Assembly (NCBI RefSeq): GCF_044772865.1
Contig: NZ_CP173029.1
Location: forward strand, 3,410,001 to 3,474,000
From: Algirhabdus cladophorae
Lineage (GTDB): Bacteria; Pseudomonadota; Alphaproteobacteria; Rhodobacterales; Rhodobacteraceae
Direction of reading: 5' to 3'
DNA length: 64,000 nt
In this document: positions 42,790 through 51,130 of the stretch, in pieces
How positions within the stretch are numbered: the stretch's first letter is position 1
Layout: every line of letters begins with the position of its first letter
Position numbers and translations under genes: made by a program
Notes under the pieces: model-generated
Database searches by the model: none
Told to the model about the DNA's origin: nothing
Seen by the model: the letters and a program-made list of their open reading frames with translations, nothing else

Positions 42790-44274
42790 CTATTTGCCAG
42801 CGTCCTCCTTGGGCGCCTCTTCCTGCGTGCTGCTAACGGCATCACTTTCGACGATGTCACCTGCGTCCACATCTTCTACTTCGACGGGCAACACCTCTTC
42901 TTGGGCACCGACAAGCATCGGCAACATCTGGGTCGAACTTGGAACGATTTCGGCCTCCGGTGGGCTGACCCAAGACAGGGTGTCAAAGGACTTACAATTT
43001 GAACAAGTTGGCGCCCATGTCCCGTGGACATGCTGACAGTTCTGGCAGACCCATTTCGGACCACGCGGCGCGTTCAAGGCTTTGGTCAGCCAGCCGCGGA
43101 CGACAACATCCTCGGCCCCTTCCCCGCGCTCTACCGCAGCCATAATCGTCAAATTGCGTGCCGTTGGTTCGCTTTCAACTAGATCTACAACAGTACGGCG
43201 CGCCTGCGGAAAATCCTCGGCAGCGATATATAATTCTGCCATCATCATCTTGGTTTCAGGATGATCCGGTTGCGATTTGGTCAACGTTTTGAACCGTTTG
43301 ATACGGGCCTGCGCTGTTTCCTCAGGTTCTATTGCAGCATAGGCGGATGCCAACTCGGGGTGCGGTTGCACATCCCATGCCTTTTTCAAAACACGACCTG
43401 CATAGCGCTTTTTATCCTGCGCAATATAGGACTGTGCGGCCATCACGGCGGCTGGGATTAAATCAGGGGACAGACGATTCGCCTCAATCGCTGCCTCTTG
43501 TGCCTCGATGTCCTTGTCTTGATCGATGATCTCACGGGCTTGCGACAGAGCAAGAACGGCATCACGGCGCTTGTGCACATCACGTGGCAATGAGCCGTGC
43601 TGCAACTTAGCGTTCAGTGTTTTACGCGCGCCTGCCCAGTCTTCGGTTTCAGCCTGCAGCTTGAGCAGGATGTCTTGCGTTTCCTCATGCTTTGGCTTGA
43701 TTGCAAATGCTTTCTCGGCCAACGCCAAAGCGGTATCAGTTTCACCCGCTGCCAGCTTTTGCTTCATGATACCGCGCACACCGACAAATCGCGTGCGATC
43801 GTCTGTGAGCAATTGTTTGTAAACTGTTTCAGCCTTTTGTTTGTCGCCTGCCATTTCAGCCGCTTGCGCTGTCAGCAGGTTCGTCAGTTCGGGACGGTTG
43901 AGATATTTCTGGGCCTTTGTGGCCTTGGCCATCGCCAGACGCCCCTCACCTGATGCAAGGGCCAACATCCCCTCTGAGAGGGCTTGAAATCCCTTGCGTT
44001 CACGGTTGCGGCTGAAATAGCGCGAAATGGCCGTTTCATCGCCATTGATGAACTTCAAAACCGCAATCAACAGACCCAAAAGTTTGAGACCGATCCAAAC
44101 GGCAGCAACCAACAGGACAATCGCGATCACTGATTTCAATGCATCCAATTGGTATTCGTTGCCACCAAATGTGATCAAAATACCATCGTTCATTTCCATA
44201 AGTTGACCTGCGCCAAAGGCAGCAGCGGCAACCAAAACAACAAACACCAAAATCTTGATCAACGACCACAACAT
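42790..44274 (-). CDS. hemY: HemY-like heme-biosynthesis membrane protein with C-terminal zinc ribbon
   Basis: This 494 aa protein has two N-terminal membrane helices (about 5-23 and 42-68). The HemY_N region contains FSRNRERKGFQALSEGMLAL and is followed by TPR-like helices to about 370. Near the C-terminus two CxxC pairs (Cys about 410, 413, 424, 427) form a rubredoxin-like ribbon, in WVCQNCQHVHGTWAPTCSNC, before an acidic tail. The true role of this HemY (not the oxidase of the same name) is poorly known. It lies 12 bp after the Mic60-like gene. Confidence 0.88.
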   Translation of the reverse strand: MLWSLIKILVFVVLVAAAAFGAGQLMEMNDGILITFGGNEYQLDALKSVIAIVLLVAAVWIGLKLLGLLIAVLKFINGDETAISRYFSRNRERKGFQALSEGMLALASGEGRLAMAKATKAQKYLNRPELTNLLTAQAAEMAGDKQKAETVYKQLLTDDRTRFVGVRGIMKQKLAAGETDTALALAEKAFAIKPKHEETQDILLKLQAETEDWAGARKTLNAKLQHGSLPRDVHKRRDAVLALSQAREIIDQDKDIEAQEAAIEANRLSPDLIPAAVMAAQSYIAQDKKRYAGRVLKKAWDVQPHPELASAYAAIEPEETAQARIKRFKTLTKSQPDHPETKMMMAELYIAAEDFPQARRTVVDLVESEPTARNLTIMAAVERGEGAEDVVVRGWLTKALNAPRGPKWVCQNCQHVHGTWAPTCSNCKSFDTLSWVSPPEAEIVPSSTQMLPMLVGAQEEVLPVEVEDVDAGDIVESDAVSSTQEEAPKEDAGK

Positions 44275-44286
44275 ATCAAAACGTCC

Positions 44287-45510
44287 TTAATTCGTAGCGA
44301 GCGCTGTATCGAGCGCGTTTAATGCATTAACAGCTTCCAACCGCCGGGTGGCAGATCCTGTCCAATCGGACAAAGCGGCGCGCCCAACTTCTGGCAGTAC
44401 TTCTATTTCGGCAAGCGCGTCAGTCAGGTTTCCAGCCTTTACCGAGGCCTCGACGCGGGACAACACAGCGTCCGCATCATTGCCTTCACGTGGCTCAACC
44501 GAACGCGCACCCGTTTGCGCCCGCAGGAAATTGGCCAAACGACTGCCTGTTGCGTTCCCATCTGCATCCTCTGCCCGCACTATAGCTAGCGCAGCACGCG
44601 CTTGGTCTGCGAAACTTTCCTGAAGATCGCCAAGCGGCGGGATCCCAGTGGCAGCACTATCGGATAAAGCGACAGGGATTTCAGCGTCTGTATTTTGTGC
44701 CAGATCTGCCAAAGCGTCCTCAAATGGCTTGCCTGTTTCGGCTGCGATTTTGAGTTGGCCCATCGCCGCGCGCGCGGTTTCCAAACGGGCTGCATTACGT
44801 GCCGCGTCTTCAATAGCAGCTGCATCCTGAGCAGCAGCTTGAAGATCAGTCTTTTGATCTTGGACAAGGTCGCGCAGCGCCTGCATTTCAGATTCCAGGG
44901 CCAACATCGACACCGAAGCCCCCTCACCGCTGGCCGCGGGCAGGCTTTCCAAGGCAGCCACGCGCCCATCCAGTGCTTCAAGGCTTGCGGCCATTTGAGT
45001 TAGTTGTGTTTCCAAACCACTAAGGCCCGCGTCTAAATCTTGCGAAGTCAAGGCAGCCGCGACATCTGCTTGGATAGCTGTCACATCATCGCCCACCGCC
45101 TGCAAAGCACGCTGCTGTTCACGTTGCGCAGCCTCAACGCCGTCGTTGATATTGGCATAGCCAAAGTAGGCGGCACCGTACCCAATGACCCCAGCGACCA
45201 AACCACCCAAAAACAACGGTGCAAAGCCAGCTTTTTTGACGATTGTTTGCTGCACCGGGGCAGCCACTACAGGTTCAGGTGAGGTATCTTTGGGCTCTAC
45301 TGTCTCAGGTTCAACCGTATCTGCTTCGCCCGTTCCGACCTCAGCGTCTTTATCCTGTGAGGCCTCCATGATCTCGGCATCTTCGACAATCACTTGGGTA
45401 TCATCGGGGCCTTTTGTGTCATCGGGCGATACTTCAGTTGACTTTGCGTCTGCAACGCTCTCTTCCGTCGGCGCTTTGTCGTTTTGATCTTGTTCTGTCT
45501 TGTCTTGCAC
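44287..45510 (-). CDS. Mitofilin/Mic60-like inner-membrane protein
   Basis: This 407 aa protein has an acidic, disordered N-terminus (about 1-95), a single membrane helix (about 97-120, GFAPLFLGGLVAGVIGYGAA), a long coiled coil (about 125-270) and a C-terminal domain with LEIEVLP-type sequence in LTDALAEIEVLPEVGRAALS that resembles the mitofilin signature. Alphaproteobacterial Mic60 homologues shape intracytoplasmic membranes and sit in the heme operon next to hemY, as here. The GTG at 45510 with AAGGG is chosen over the farther GTG at 45543. Confidence 0.82.
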   Translation of the reverse strand: MQDKTEQDQNDKAPTEESVADAKSTEVSPDDTKGPDDTQVIVEDAEIMEASQDKDAEVGTGEADTVEPETVEPKDTSPEPVVAAPVQQTIVKKAGFAPLFLGGLVAGVIGYGAAYFGYANINDGVEAAQREQQRALQAVGDDVTAIQADVAAALTSQDLDAGLSGLETQLTQMAASLEALDGRVAALESLPAASGEGASVSMLALESEMQALRDLVQDQKTDLQAAAQDAAAIEDAARNAARLETARAAMGQLKIAAETGKPFEDALADLAQNTDAEIPVALSDSAATGIPPLGDLQESFADQARAALAIVRAEDADGNATGSRLANFLRAQTGARSVEPREGNDADAVLSRVEASVKAGNLTDALAEIEVLPEVGRAALSDWTGSATRRLEAVNALNALDTALATN

Positions 45511-45582
45511 CTGATCACCCTTCTCGAATCTGTCGCGTCGCACGCACCCTGCCCAGTCGGTAGCCTAAACAGACTGGGACTA

Positions 45583-46293
45583 TCACTCAACCTCCCTTGA
45601 CGTCGCAAGTTCCAAGGACACTGCATTGGCCATAGCCAGCGCATTCGGCGCCTCGGCCAAGGTTACGGGGCCCAGCCCAGACTGCAATATGACCGCTTGC
45701 ACTGTCGGGCTGATCGCGATGAAACGCGGCGAAACTGTAAAATCTACTAACCATTTGCACAGGATATGGGCAGAGCGCGCAGAAAAGACGGGGAAAATGA
45801 CGCCAGGGCGACCCTCAATCGTTTCTTGCAAATTTTCTGGTATCGGATTTTCGACTTGATCATAGGCGATGACCTCACTGGTGGGGCACCCCTGACCAGT
45901 CAAACGTCCTGCAATATTGCCAACGGTATGCTGACCCCTGATGTGTACAAATTTGGTAAACTTAGTCTGGCTCATAATGTGCCTGATCAAAGCATCCGCA
46001 TCACCATCCCCTCTGGTGGCGTTACATCCTCGTGCAATCGCATGATCCAGCGTCTTTTGACCCACACAAAACGCCGCACGATCTGTCAAGTCGTCCGTCA
46101 GTGCATCAACCCCGTAGGTCGAGGTAAAAATTAACGCTTCGTCCGGGGTGAAGTCCAATTTGTTTTCGTGAAAGCGAACGGTAAAAACAGGGGAAACCTG
46201 TGCATCGAAATCTCCGTCCAACATATCCAAAAAGCGGGCAGCGTCCTCGGCCGGGCGAGTCAAAAAAACCAAAGGTTTGTTGGGTATGGGCAA
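45583..46293 (-). CDS. hemD: Uroporphyrinogen-III synthase
   Basis: HemD closes the linear tetrapyrrole to uroporphyrinogen III. The protein begins KPLVFLTRPAEDAARFLDML and contains LIFTSTYGVDALTDDL and VIFPVFSARSAHILCKWLVD; it ends with SPTVQAVILQSGLGPVTLAE. There is no good in-frame ATG near the conserved start. I take the TTG at 46293 (236 aa), with other TTG codons at 46320 and 46353 and an ATG at 46383 that would overlap tsaD. It is divergent from tsaD. Confidence 0.85.
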   Translation of the reverse strand: MPIPNKPLVFLTRPAEDAARFLDMLDGDFDAQVSPVFTVRFHENKLDFTPDEALIFTSTYGVDALTDDLTDRAAFCVGQKTLDHAIARGCNATRGDGDADALIRHIMSQTKFTKFVHIRGQHTVGNIAGRLTGQGCPTSEVIAYDQVENPIPENLQETIEGRPGVIFPVFSARSAHILCKWLVDFTVSPRFIAISPTVQAVILQSGLGPVTLAEAPNALAMANAVSLELATSREVE

Positions 46294-46365
46294 AAAGGGC
46301 CGCCATTGTTTGTCCTGCAACCAGATGCTACCCCCATCCCCAATTACTGGCAAGCAATGGTCCCG

Positions 46366-47460
46366 ATGCAAAAAGCCACACATATCCTTGGTATCGAAAG
46401 CAGCTGTGATGACACTGCAGCAGCAATTTTGCGCGTCACAGATACTGGACCAATTGTGTTGTCTTCGGTTGTTGTGGGGCAAACTGGCCTACACAAGGAC
46501 TACGGCGGGGTCGTTCCGGAAATCGCAGCGCGCGCTCATGTTGAACGCGTCGACCACTGTATCGAAGACGCGCTTGATCAAGCCAGTCTTTCGTTGACCG
46601 AAATAGACGCTATTGCCGCCACAGCTGGCCCTGGATTGATTGGTGGTGTGTTATCGGGATTGATGTCTGCCAAAGCATTGGCGAGTGCATTGGGCAAACC
46701 ACTGATTGCCGTGAACCATCTGGCGGGCCACGCTCTGACGCCACGGCTGACCGATCAGATCGCATACCCTTATTTGATGCTGTTGGTTTCTGGAGGTCAC
46801 TGCCAATTCTTGGTCGTGCACGCCCATGATGACTTTACCCGTTTGGGCGGAACGATTGACGATGCACCCGGTGAGGCCTTCGATAAGGTTGCAAAACTCT
46901 TGGGTCTGCCACAACCCGGTGGGCCATCTGTTCAGGCTCTTGCTGAAAAAGGAAGCGCCGCGGCTTTCCAACTTCCTAGGCCTTTGCTGGATCGTCCGGG
47001 GTGCGATATGTCCTTTTCTGGTCTCAAGACTGCAGTTCTCAGAGCGCGTGATGCCGTCGTAACCCAGCATGGTGGATTGCCTGAACAGCATCGTGCAGAT
47101 CTGTGTTGTGCCTTCCAAACTGCGGTGACGGACGTGTTGGCCGAAAAATCCCGCCGTGCTCTTGTCACTTATCTCGACTTAGACCCGTCGCAGCCTGTTC
47201 TTGCTGTGGCTGGCGGAGTGGCCGCAAATACGCAAATTCGCGCCAAGTTAGAGTCTATTTCAGCCGAGATGAATGTCAGGTTTATTGCCCCACCGCTTTC
47301 ATTATGTACCGACAATGCGGCCATGATCGCCTATGCTGGATACGCACAATTTCAACATGACCAAACAGCTGAAATGACCGTTTCAGCGCGCCCTCGTTGG
47401 CCTCTAGATACGATCAGCGCACCGCTTTTGGGGTCTGGCAAAAAAGGAGCCAAAGCATGA
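46366..47460 (+). CDS. tsaD: tRNA threonylcarbamoyladenosine transferase TsaD
   Basis: TsaD places threonylcarbamoyl on A37 of ANN-reading tRNAs, working with TsaB, TsaC and TsaE. The 364 aa protein has HILGIESSCDDTAAAI, the metal site NHLAGHALTP and PYLMLLVSGGHCQFL. The ATG at 46366 or the one at 46357 may be used. It overlaps gpsA by 4 bp. TsaE is encoded 11 kb away at 58157. Confidence 0.97.
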   Translation: MQKATHILGIESSCDDTAAAILRVTDTGPIVLSSVVVGQTGLHKDYGGVVPEIAARAHVERVDHCIEDALDQASLSLTEIDAIAATAGPGLIGGVLSGLMSAKALASALGKPLIAVNHLAGHALTPRLTDQIAYPYLMLLVSGGHCQFLVVHAHDDFTRLGGTIDDAPGEAFDKVAKLLGLPQPGGPSVQALAEKGSAAAFQLPRPLLDRPGCDMSFSGLKTAVLRARDAVVTQHGGLPEQHRADLCCAFQTAVTDVLAEKSRRALVTYLDLDPSQPVLAVAGGVAANTQIRAKLESISAEMNVRFIAPPLSLCTDNAAMIAYAGYAQFQHDQTAEMTVSARPRWPLDTISAPLLGSGKKGAKA

Positions 47461-48419
47461 ATATTGGTATCATCGGCGCAGGGGCTTTTGGTACTGGCTT
47501 GGCCAATGCTTTGGCTACGCAAAACCCGATCAGCCTTTGGGGCCGCGACGCGCAATTGATCGAAACCATGCAGAGCGAACGCGAAAACGCAAGGCGTTTG
47601 CCGGGGGTTGTCCTGCACCCAAACGTCACTTGCACACACTCCCTTGTGCATGGCCTTCAAGCTGACGTTTTGCTTCTATGCCTTCCGACCCAACAATTGG
47701 CGGCCTTTGTTCAAAATAATGCAAACAAGCTTGCAGGAAAAATCCTGATCGCCTGTTGCAAGGGTGTAGATCTGGCAACCGGAAAAGGACCGGTTGATGT
47801 AATACACTCAATCCTTCCAACTGCCTCTGCTGGCATTTTGACGGGCCCTAGTTTCGCGATTGATATCGCCAAAGGACTGCCAACCGCACTGACACTGGCC
47901 ATGGATGACAGCGATTTAGTGCTGGAAGTACAGCGCGCTTTATCCACGTCCAACTTACGTCTTTACACAACCGATGACGTGCAAGGGGCACAGTTGGGAG
48001 GCGCCCTCAAGAACGTGATTGCCATAGGATGTGGTGCAATCATGGGGGCTGGTTTGGGCGACAGTGCCCGGGCTGCTTTGATAACGCGCGGATTTGCCGA
48101 AACTCAAAGATTTGCAGATGCCATGGGTGCCCGGCCTGAAACCTTGTCTGGATTATCTGGTTTTGGTGATATGACCCTGACATGTACCTGTGATAAATCT
48201 CGCAATTACCGGTTTGGGTATGCGATGGGCGCAGGAACAGAATGGACTTCGACCGAAACGGTTGAAGGTAGATCGACGGCGTATGCGGTAAAAGCTATCG
48301 CCGCCTCTAAGAATATTGATATGCCTATCGCCCAAACCCTGTGCGCCCTAATGGACGGGGATATCACATTACAGCAAGCAACAGTGGCGCTCCTGTCGCG
48401 GCCACTCACACAGGAGTAA
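47457..48419 (+). CDS. gpsA: Glycerol-3-phosphate dehydrogenase [NAD(P)+]
   Basis: This enzyme makes glycerol-3-phosphate for phospholipids. The 320 aa protein starts MNIGIIGAGAFGTGLANALA, a Rossmann dinucleotide loop. The active region includes GGALKNVIAIGCGAIMGAGL with the catalytic Lys, and LSGLSGFGDMTLTCTCDKSR. It is ATGA-coupled to tsaD. Confidence 0.97.
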   Translation: MNIGIIGAGAFGTGLANALATQNPISLWGRDAQLIETMQSERENARRLPGVVLHPNVTCTHSLVHGLQADVLLLCLPTQQLAAFVQNNANKLAGKILIACCKGVDLATGKGPVDVIHSILPTASAGILTGPSFAIDIAKGLPTALTLAMDDSDLVLEVQRALSTSNLRLYTTDDVQGAQLGGALKNVIAIGCGAIMGAGLGDSARAALITRGFAETQRFADAMGARPETLSGLSGFGDMTLTCTCDKSRNYRFGYAMGAGTEWTSTETVEGRSTAYAVKAIAASKNIDMPIAQTLCALMDGDITLQQATVALLSRPLTQE

Positions 48420-48423
48420 TCAA

Positions 48424-48696
48424 ATGAAAGTTGCCTTGATCGCCAAAGATAAACCTGATGCGATACACATTCGTATGGCCACCCGCGACGCCCATGTGGC
48501 CTATTTGAAATCCAATGCCTGTGTAGAACAGGCAGGGCCATTAATGGATGATATTGGCCAAATGATCGGATCGCTGATTATCCTTGATGTGGAAGACGTC
48601 GCAGCCGCACAGGTTTTTGCAGACAACGACCCCTACAAACACGCTGACCTTTTTGCTTCAGTTGAGTTAATCCCTTGGAATCGGGTGATTGGCTAA
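48424..48696 (+). CDS. YciI family protein
   Basis: This 90 aa protein has the small ferredoxin-like YciI fold: MKVALIAKDKPDAIHIRMAT, then HVAYLKSNACVEQAGPLMDD and FADNDPYKHADLFASVELIP. The conserved Asp and His of the family (HVAYL, NDPY) are present. The exact activity is unknown. It lies between gpsA and the EVE gene in one run. Confidence 0.9.
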   Translation: MKVALIAKDKPDAIHIRMATRDAHVAYLKSNACVEQAGPLMDDIGQMIGSLIILDVEDVAAAQVFADNDPYKHADLFASVELIPWNRVIG

Positions 48697-49109
48697 TGAC
48701 CTACTGGTTGTTCAAATCTGAGCCTAACGTTTGGTCATGGCAGGACCAAGTCGCCAAGGGGGACGTTGGCGAGGAATGGGATGGCGTTCGCAACTATCAG
48801 GCGCGCAATTTCATGCGTCAGATGGCGTTAGGTGACAAAGGATTTTTCTATCATTCCCAAAAGGAAAAAGCCGTCGTTGGCCTTGTTGAAGTTTGCGCCA
48901 CTGCGCATCCCGACAGCACAACAACAGACGACCGTTGGGATTGTGTTGATATCAAAGCGATCAAACCTTTGGTCACACCCGTGACACTACAGATGTGCAA
49001 AGAAACCGAAGGCCTTGAAAGCATGGTCTTGGTCAATAATTCGCGCCTGTCAGTGCAGCCCGTTACCCCAGAGGAATGGGAAATCGTTTGTGCGCTGGGC
49101 GGTATCTAG
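48696..49109 (+). CDS. EVE domain protein (modified-base or RNA binding)
   Basis: This 137 aa single-domain protein begins MTYWLFKSEPNVWSWQDQVA and has WDGVRNYQARNFMRQMALGD, both diagnostic of the EVE/thymocyte nuclear protein 1 family (PUA-like fold). EVE domains recognise modified bases in DNA or RNA. Its ATG shares one base with the YciI stop, and its end overlaps the convergent DM13 gene by 4 bp. Confidence 0.94.
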   Translation: MTYWLFKSEPNVWSWQDQVAKGDVGEEWDGVRNYQARNFMRQMALGDKGFFYHSQKEKAVVGLVEVCATAHPDSTTTDDRWDCVDIKAIKPLVTPVTLQMCKETEGLESMVLVNNSRLSVQPVTPEEWEIVCALGGI

Positions 49110-49591
49110 GTTGTCGGCGCTAAAGTTGCGGGTGAAAAAAGTACACCGAACTGCTCACACCAGATAACCACTGACCCATAGTCTGACGCAGTGACATCCT
49201 CTGGAATGACATAGGTTTGATCGCCCTTATTGCCTTTCAATCGACCTAATGAAACCCATGTGCTGGCTTTGACGTCAGCGGATGTTTCCGGCGATGGCTC
49301 TGTAACCAGCCAAACCTCTAGATCCGGGCCGTTGGTGACTTCGAAATCTGTCAAACGTAGCAGTTGAGTGCCTGCGGCCGATACCAGAACAGATGCCATA
49401 CCTTGTCCCTTGTGGACACTATCTGCATCAGTGAACGTGCCTTCGGCAGCTTTCGTCAGCATCAATTCAGCTGGCAGAGCCTCGGATACTTCGTTGTCGA
49501 TCCATAGGGGCGACGCCAGATACCAAAAGGCGTTCCCAGCAACAAAGCCTAAAATGAAGACCGGCAAGGCTATTTTGAGAAATCGGATCAT
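49106..49591 (-). CDS. DM13 domain membrane-anchored protein
   Basis: This 161 aa protein has an N-terminal signal anchor (about 4-24, FLKIALPVFILGFVAGNAF) and a DM13 domain with GMASVLVSAAGTQLLRLTDF, TNGPDLEVWL and YGSVVIWCEQFGVLFSPATL. DM13 carries a conserved Cys and is thought to act in redox or electron-transfer processes outside the cytoplasm. Start codon ATG at 49591. Confidence 0.88.
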   Translation of the reverse strand: MIRFLKIALPVFILGFVAGNAFWYLASPLWIDNEVSEALPAELMLTKAAEGTFTDADSVHKGQGMASVLVSAAGTQLLRLTDFEVTNGPDLEVWLVTEPSPETSADVKASTWVSLGRLKGNKGDQTYVIPEDVTASDYGSVVIWCEQFGVLFSPATLAPTT

Positions 49592-49680
49592 ATTGTCCCC
49601 CCTAAGTACGATGGGGCAAAGATTGCCACATATTCCAGGGTCAGACCATCGATACCTTGATGGACTAATCAGATATCATG

Positions 49681-49713
49681 AAAAAGGGGTCTCAGCCAAA
49701 AAGCCAAGACCCC
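49681..49713 (-). terminator. Orphan Rho-independent terminator (possible small RNA 3' end)
   Basis: On the minus strand GGGGTCTTGGC pairs along 11 bp (two G-T pairs) with GCTGAGACCCC around a six-base loop, followed by TTTTTC. The nearest upstream gene on this strand already has its own terminator at 49862-49890. Confidence 0.7.
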
Positions 49714-49861
49714 ATAACATCACCCCAGTGCTCCCACGCACGAAATGAAATGCAAAATTTGGGCTTGGCCATACTGGCTAGCACCGTCAGGTATTCCATA
49801 AATTGGCATTTTCTGCAAACGCGAAATAGGAATAACCTTAACTATATCAGTGATTTAAAAG

Positions 49862-49890
49862 GAAAACGCGCAGCCCGTTCGCTGCGCGTT
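49862..49890 (-). terminator. Terminator of the DUF2853 gene
   Basis: AACGCGCAGC and GCTGCGCGTT form a 10-bp stem with a six-base loop, followed on the minus strand by TTTTCCTTTT. It starts 21 bp past the stop codon. Confidence 0.8.
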
Positions 49891-49910
49891 AACTAATGTA
49901 TCCGGTTAAA

Positions 49911-50252
49911 TTAACCGTAAACGCTTTCTTTACCAAAGTGCTTGGTCAGCATGTAGTAAATCACAGCGCGGTACTTGTTCCGCTCAGAGCGACCATAGGT
50001 TTCGATAACTGAATCAATAGCTTCCATCAAAGCAGGGCTATCAGAGAGGCCCAGTTTCTTCATCAGGAAGTTCTCTTTGACCGTTTCCAGTTCGCTTGGC
50101 TGGCTTCCTGCAACAGTCGATGCGTCAGCATTATAGATCGCAGGACCGCAACCGATCGTAACCTTTGTTAACAGATCCATGTCAGGCGTCATGCCGCATT
50201 TGTTTTTCAGATCATCGGCATACTGCGCGATTAGGTCGTCTCTTTTTCCCAT
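49911..50252 (-). CDS. DUF2853 family protein
   Basis: This 113 aa soluble protein is compact and helical: MGKRDDLIAQYADDLKNKCG, then LLTKVTIGCGPAIYNADAST and LGLSDSPALMEAIDSVIETY. It matches the DUF2853 family, whose function is unknown. The ATG at 50252 follows GGGAGAATCCCG. A terminator lies just past the stop, so it is a single transcript. Confidence 0.88.
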   Translation of the reverse strand: MGKRDDLIAQYADDLKNKCGMTPDMDLLTKVTIGCGPAIYNADASTVAGSQPSELETVKENFLMKKLGLSDSPALMEAIDSVIETYGRSERNKYRAVIYYMLTKHFGKESVYG

Positions 50253-50374
50253 CGGGATTCTCCCACCATTTTGGTTTGGCCGCGAACTCTGCACTATACA
50301 CGGGCGGCTTGGGGGAGATTCTAATGGCAGATCAGTGTAAATTCCAAGGGAATATTCCGCATATCCTCCCCGCA

Positions 50375-51121
50375 TTAACGGCACAGGCTACCCCCCGCCG
50401 ACTGAATATGAAAATGATCTGCGTGCAATTGGTTGTAATCGGGACCCAAAACCATCGTGAACCAACGGCAGGCACTGTCGCGCGCAGCGCGTAAAAACGC
50501 CTGATCCTGATCCGAACCGTTCCATCCATTCTGCAAACTGATCTGGGGTCCACCAGTGAGCCGAAAACCTGACACGTCCAAGGCGTTAGCCGTAGCATGC
50601 GAACTCATCCGCCCAGTCGAACCCGAAAGAGTGCGAATTTCACGACAATTGTAACTTGAGAAATGTTCGATCTGACCCAAAGGCAGCCCATAGATTTCTT
50701 GGGCTTTGGGCTGAAGGTCATGCAATGTCCACATAGCCGTGCGCAAAGCAATGGCACATCGGGTTTCAACAGGTGAAATTCGAACACTGTCAATTCCGCT
50801 AAGCGCAACACGGCCTTTGATATGACACTGCGCATTGTCGATCCGATCCGGGAGAACGCGTGCTTGAACCGGACCAGTCCCAAGCGTTGCAATGCAACTT
50901 GCGTCACTTGCCAGCGCACGGTTCAGTTTGAATGCTGTCCACGGTGTGACAGGATCAGAGATGTTAAGGGGTTTGGTTGGATTCCACGCATCTGGCAATG
51001 GCGACTTAGGATCGTTCAGCAGATAGAACCCGCCATAGGCAAAGCCGCAAAATACGACCAAGGTCCAAACGACGTGGAGCACCCGACCAAAGATCGAATG
51101 CCCGTTTCTTTTGTCTTGCAT
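50375..51121 (-). CDS. Extensin-like C-terminal domain protein (M15-peptidase-like)
   Basis: This membrane-anchored protein of 248 aa has one N-terminal helix (about 12-35) and an extensin_C domain. The domain shows SSHATANALD (His about 175, Asp about 182) and LHADHFHI (about 232-239), the metal-site pattern of D,D-peptidases of the VanY/M15 group. Several Cys could form disulphides. A cell-wall function in the periplasm is likely but untested. It lies 9 bp after ahcY on the same strand. Confidence 0.87.
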   Translation of the reverse strand: MQDKRNGHSIFGRVLHVVWTLVVFCGFAYGGFYLLNDPKSPLPDAWNPTKPLNISDPVTPWTAFKLNRALASDASCIATLGTGPVQARVLPDRIDNAQCHIKGRVALSGIDSVRISPVETRCAIALRTAMWTLHDLQPKAQEIYGLPLGQIEHFSSYNCREIRTLSGSTGRMSSHATANALDVSGFRLTGGPQISLQNGWNGSDQDQAFLRAARDSACRWFTMVLGPDYNQLHADHFHIQSAGGSLCR

Positions 51122-51130
51122 CAGCGCGCT

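Larger units (their letters stand above)
49592..49910. other. Intergenic region with two minus-strand terminators and no clear gene
   Basis: This 319 bp stretch lies between DM13 and DUF2853. One terminator (49862-49890) belongs to DUF2853. A second, strong one (49681-49713) has no obvious gene feeding it. A 29-codon ORF on minus (49720-49809, MPIYGIPDGASQYGQAQILH onward) ends just before it. A small RNA or small protein is possible; no clear promoter was found. Confidence 0.5.

Noticed and set aside
49902..49916. Palindrome CGGTTAAATTAACCG as a CtrA site
   Set aside because: The half sites are three bases apart instead of seven, and it covers the stop codon of the DUF2853 gene, not a promoter.
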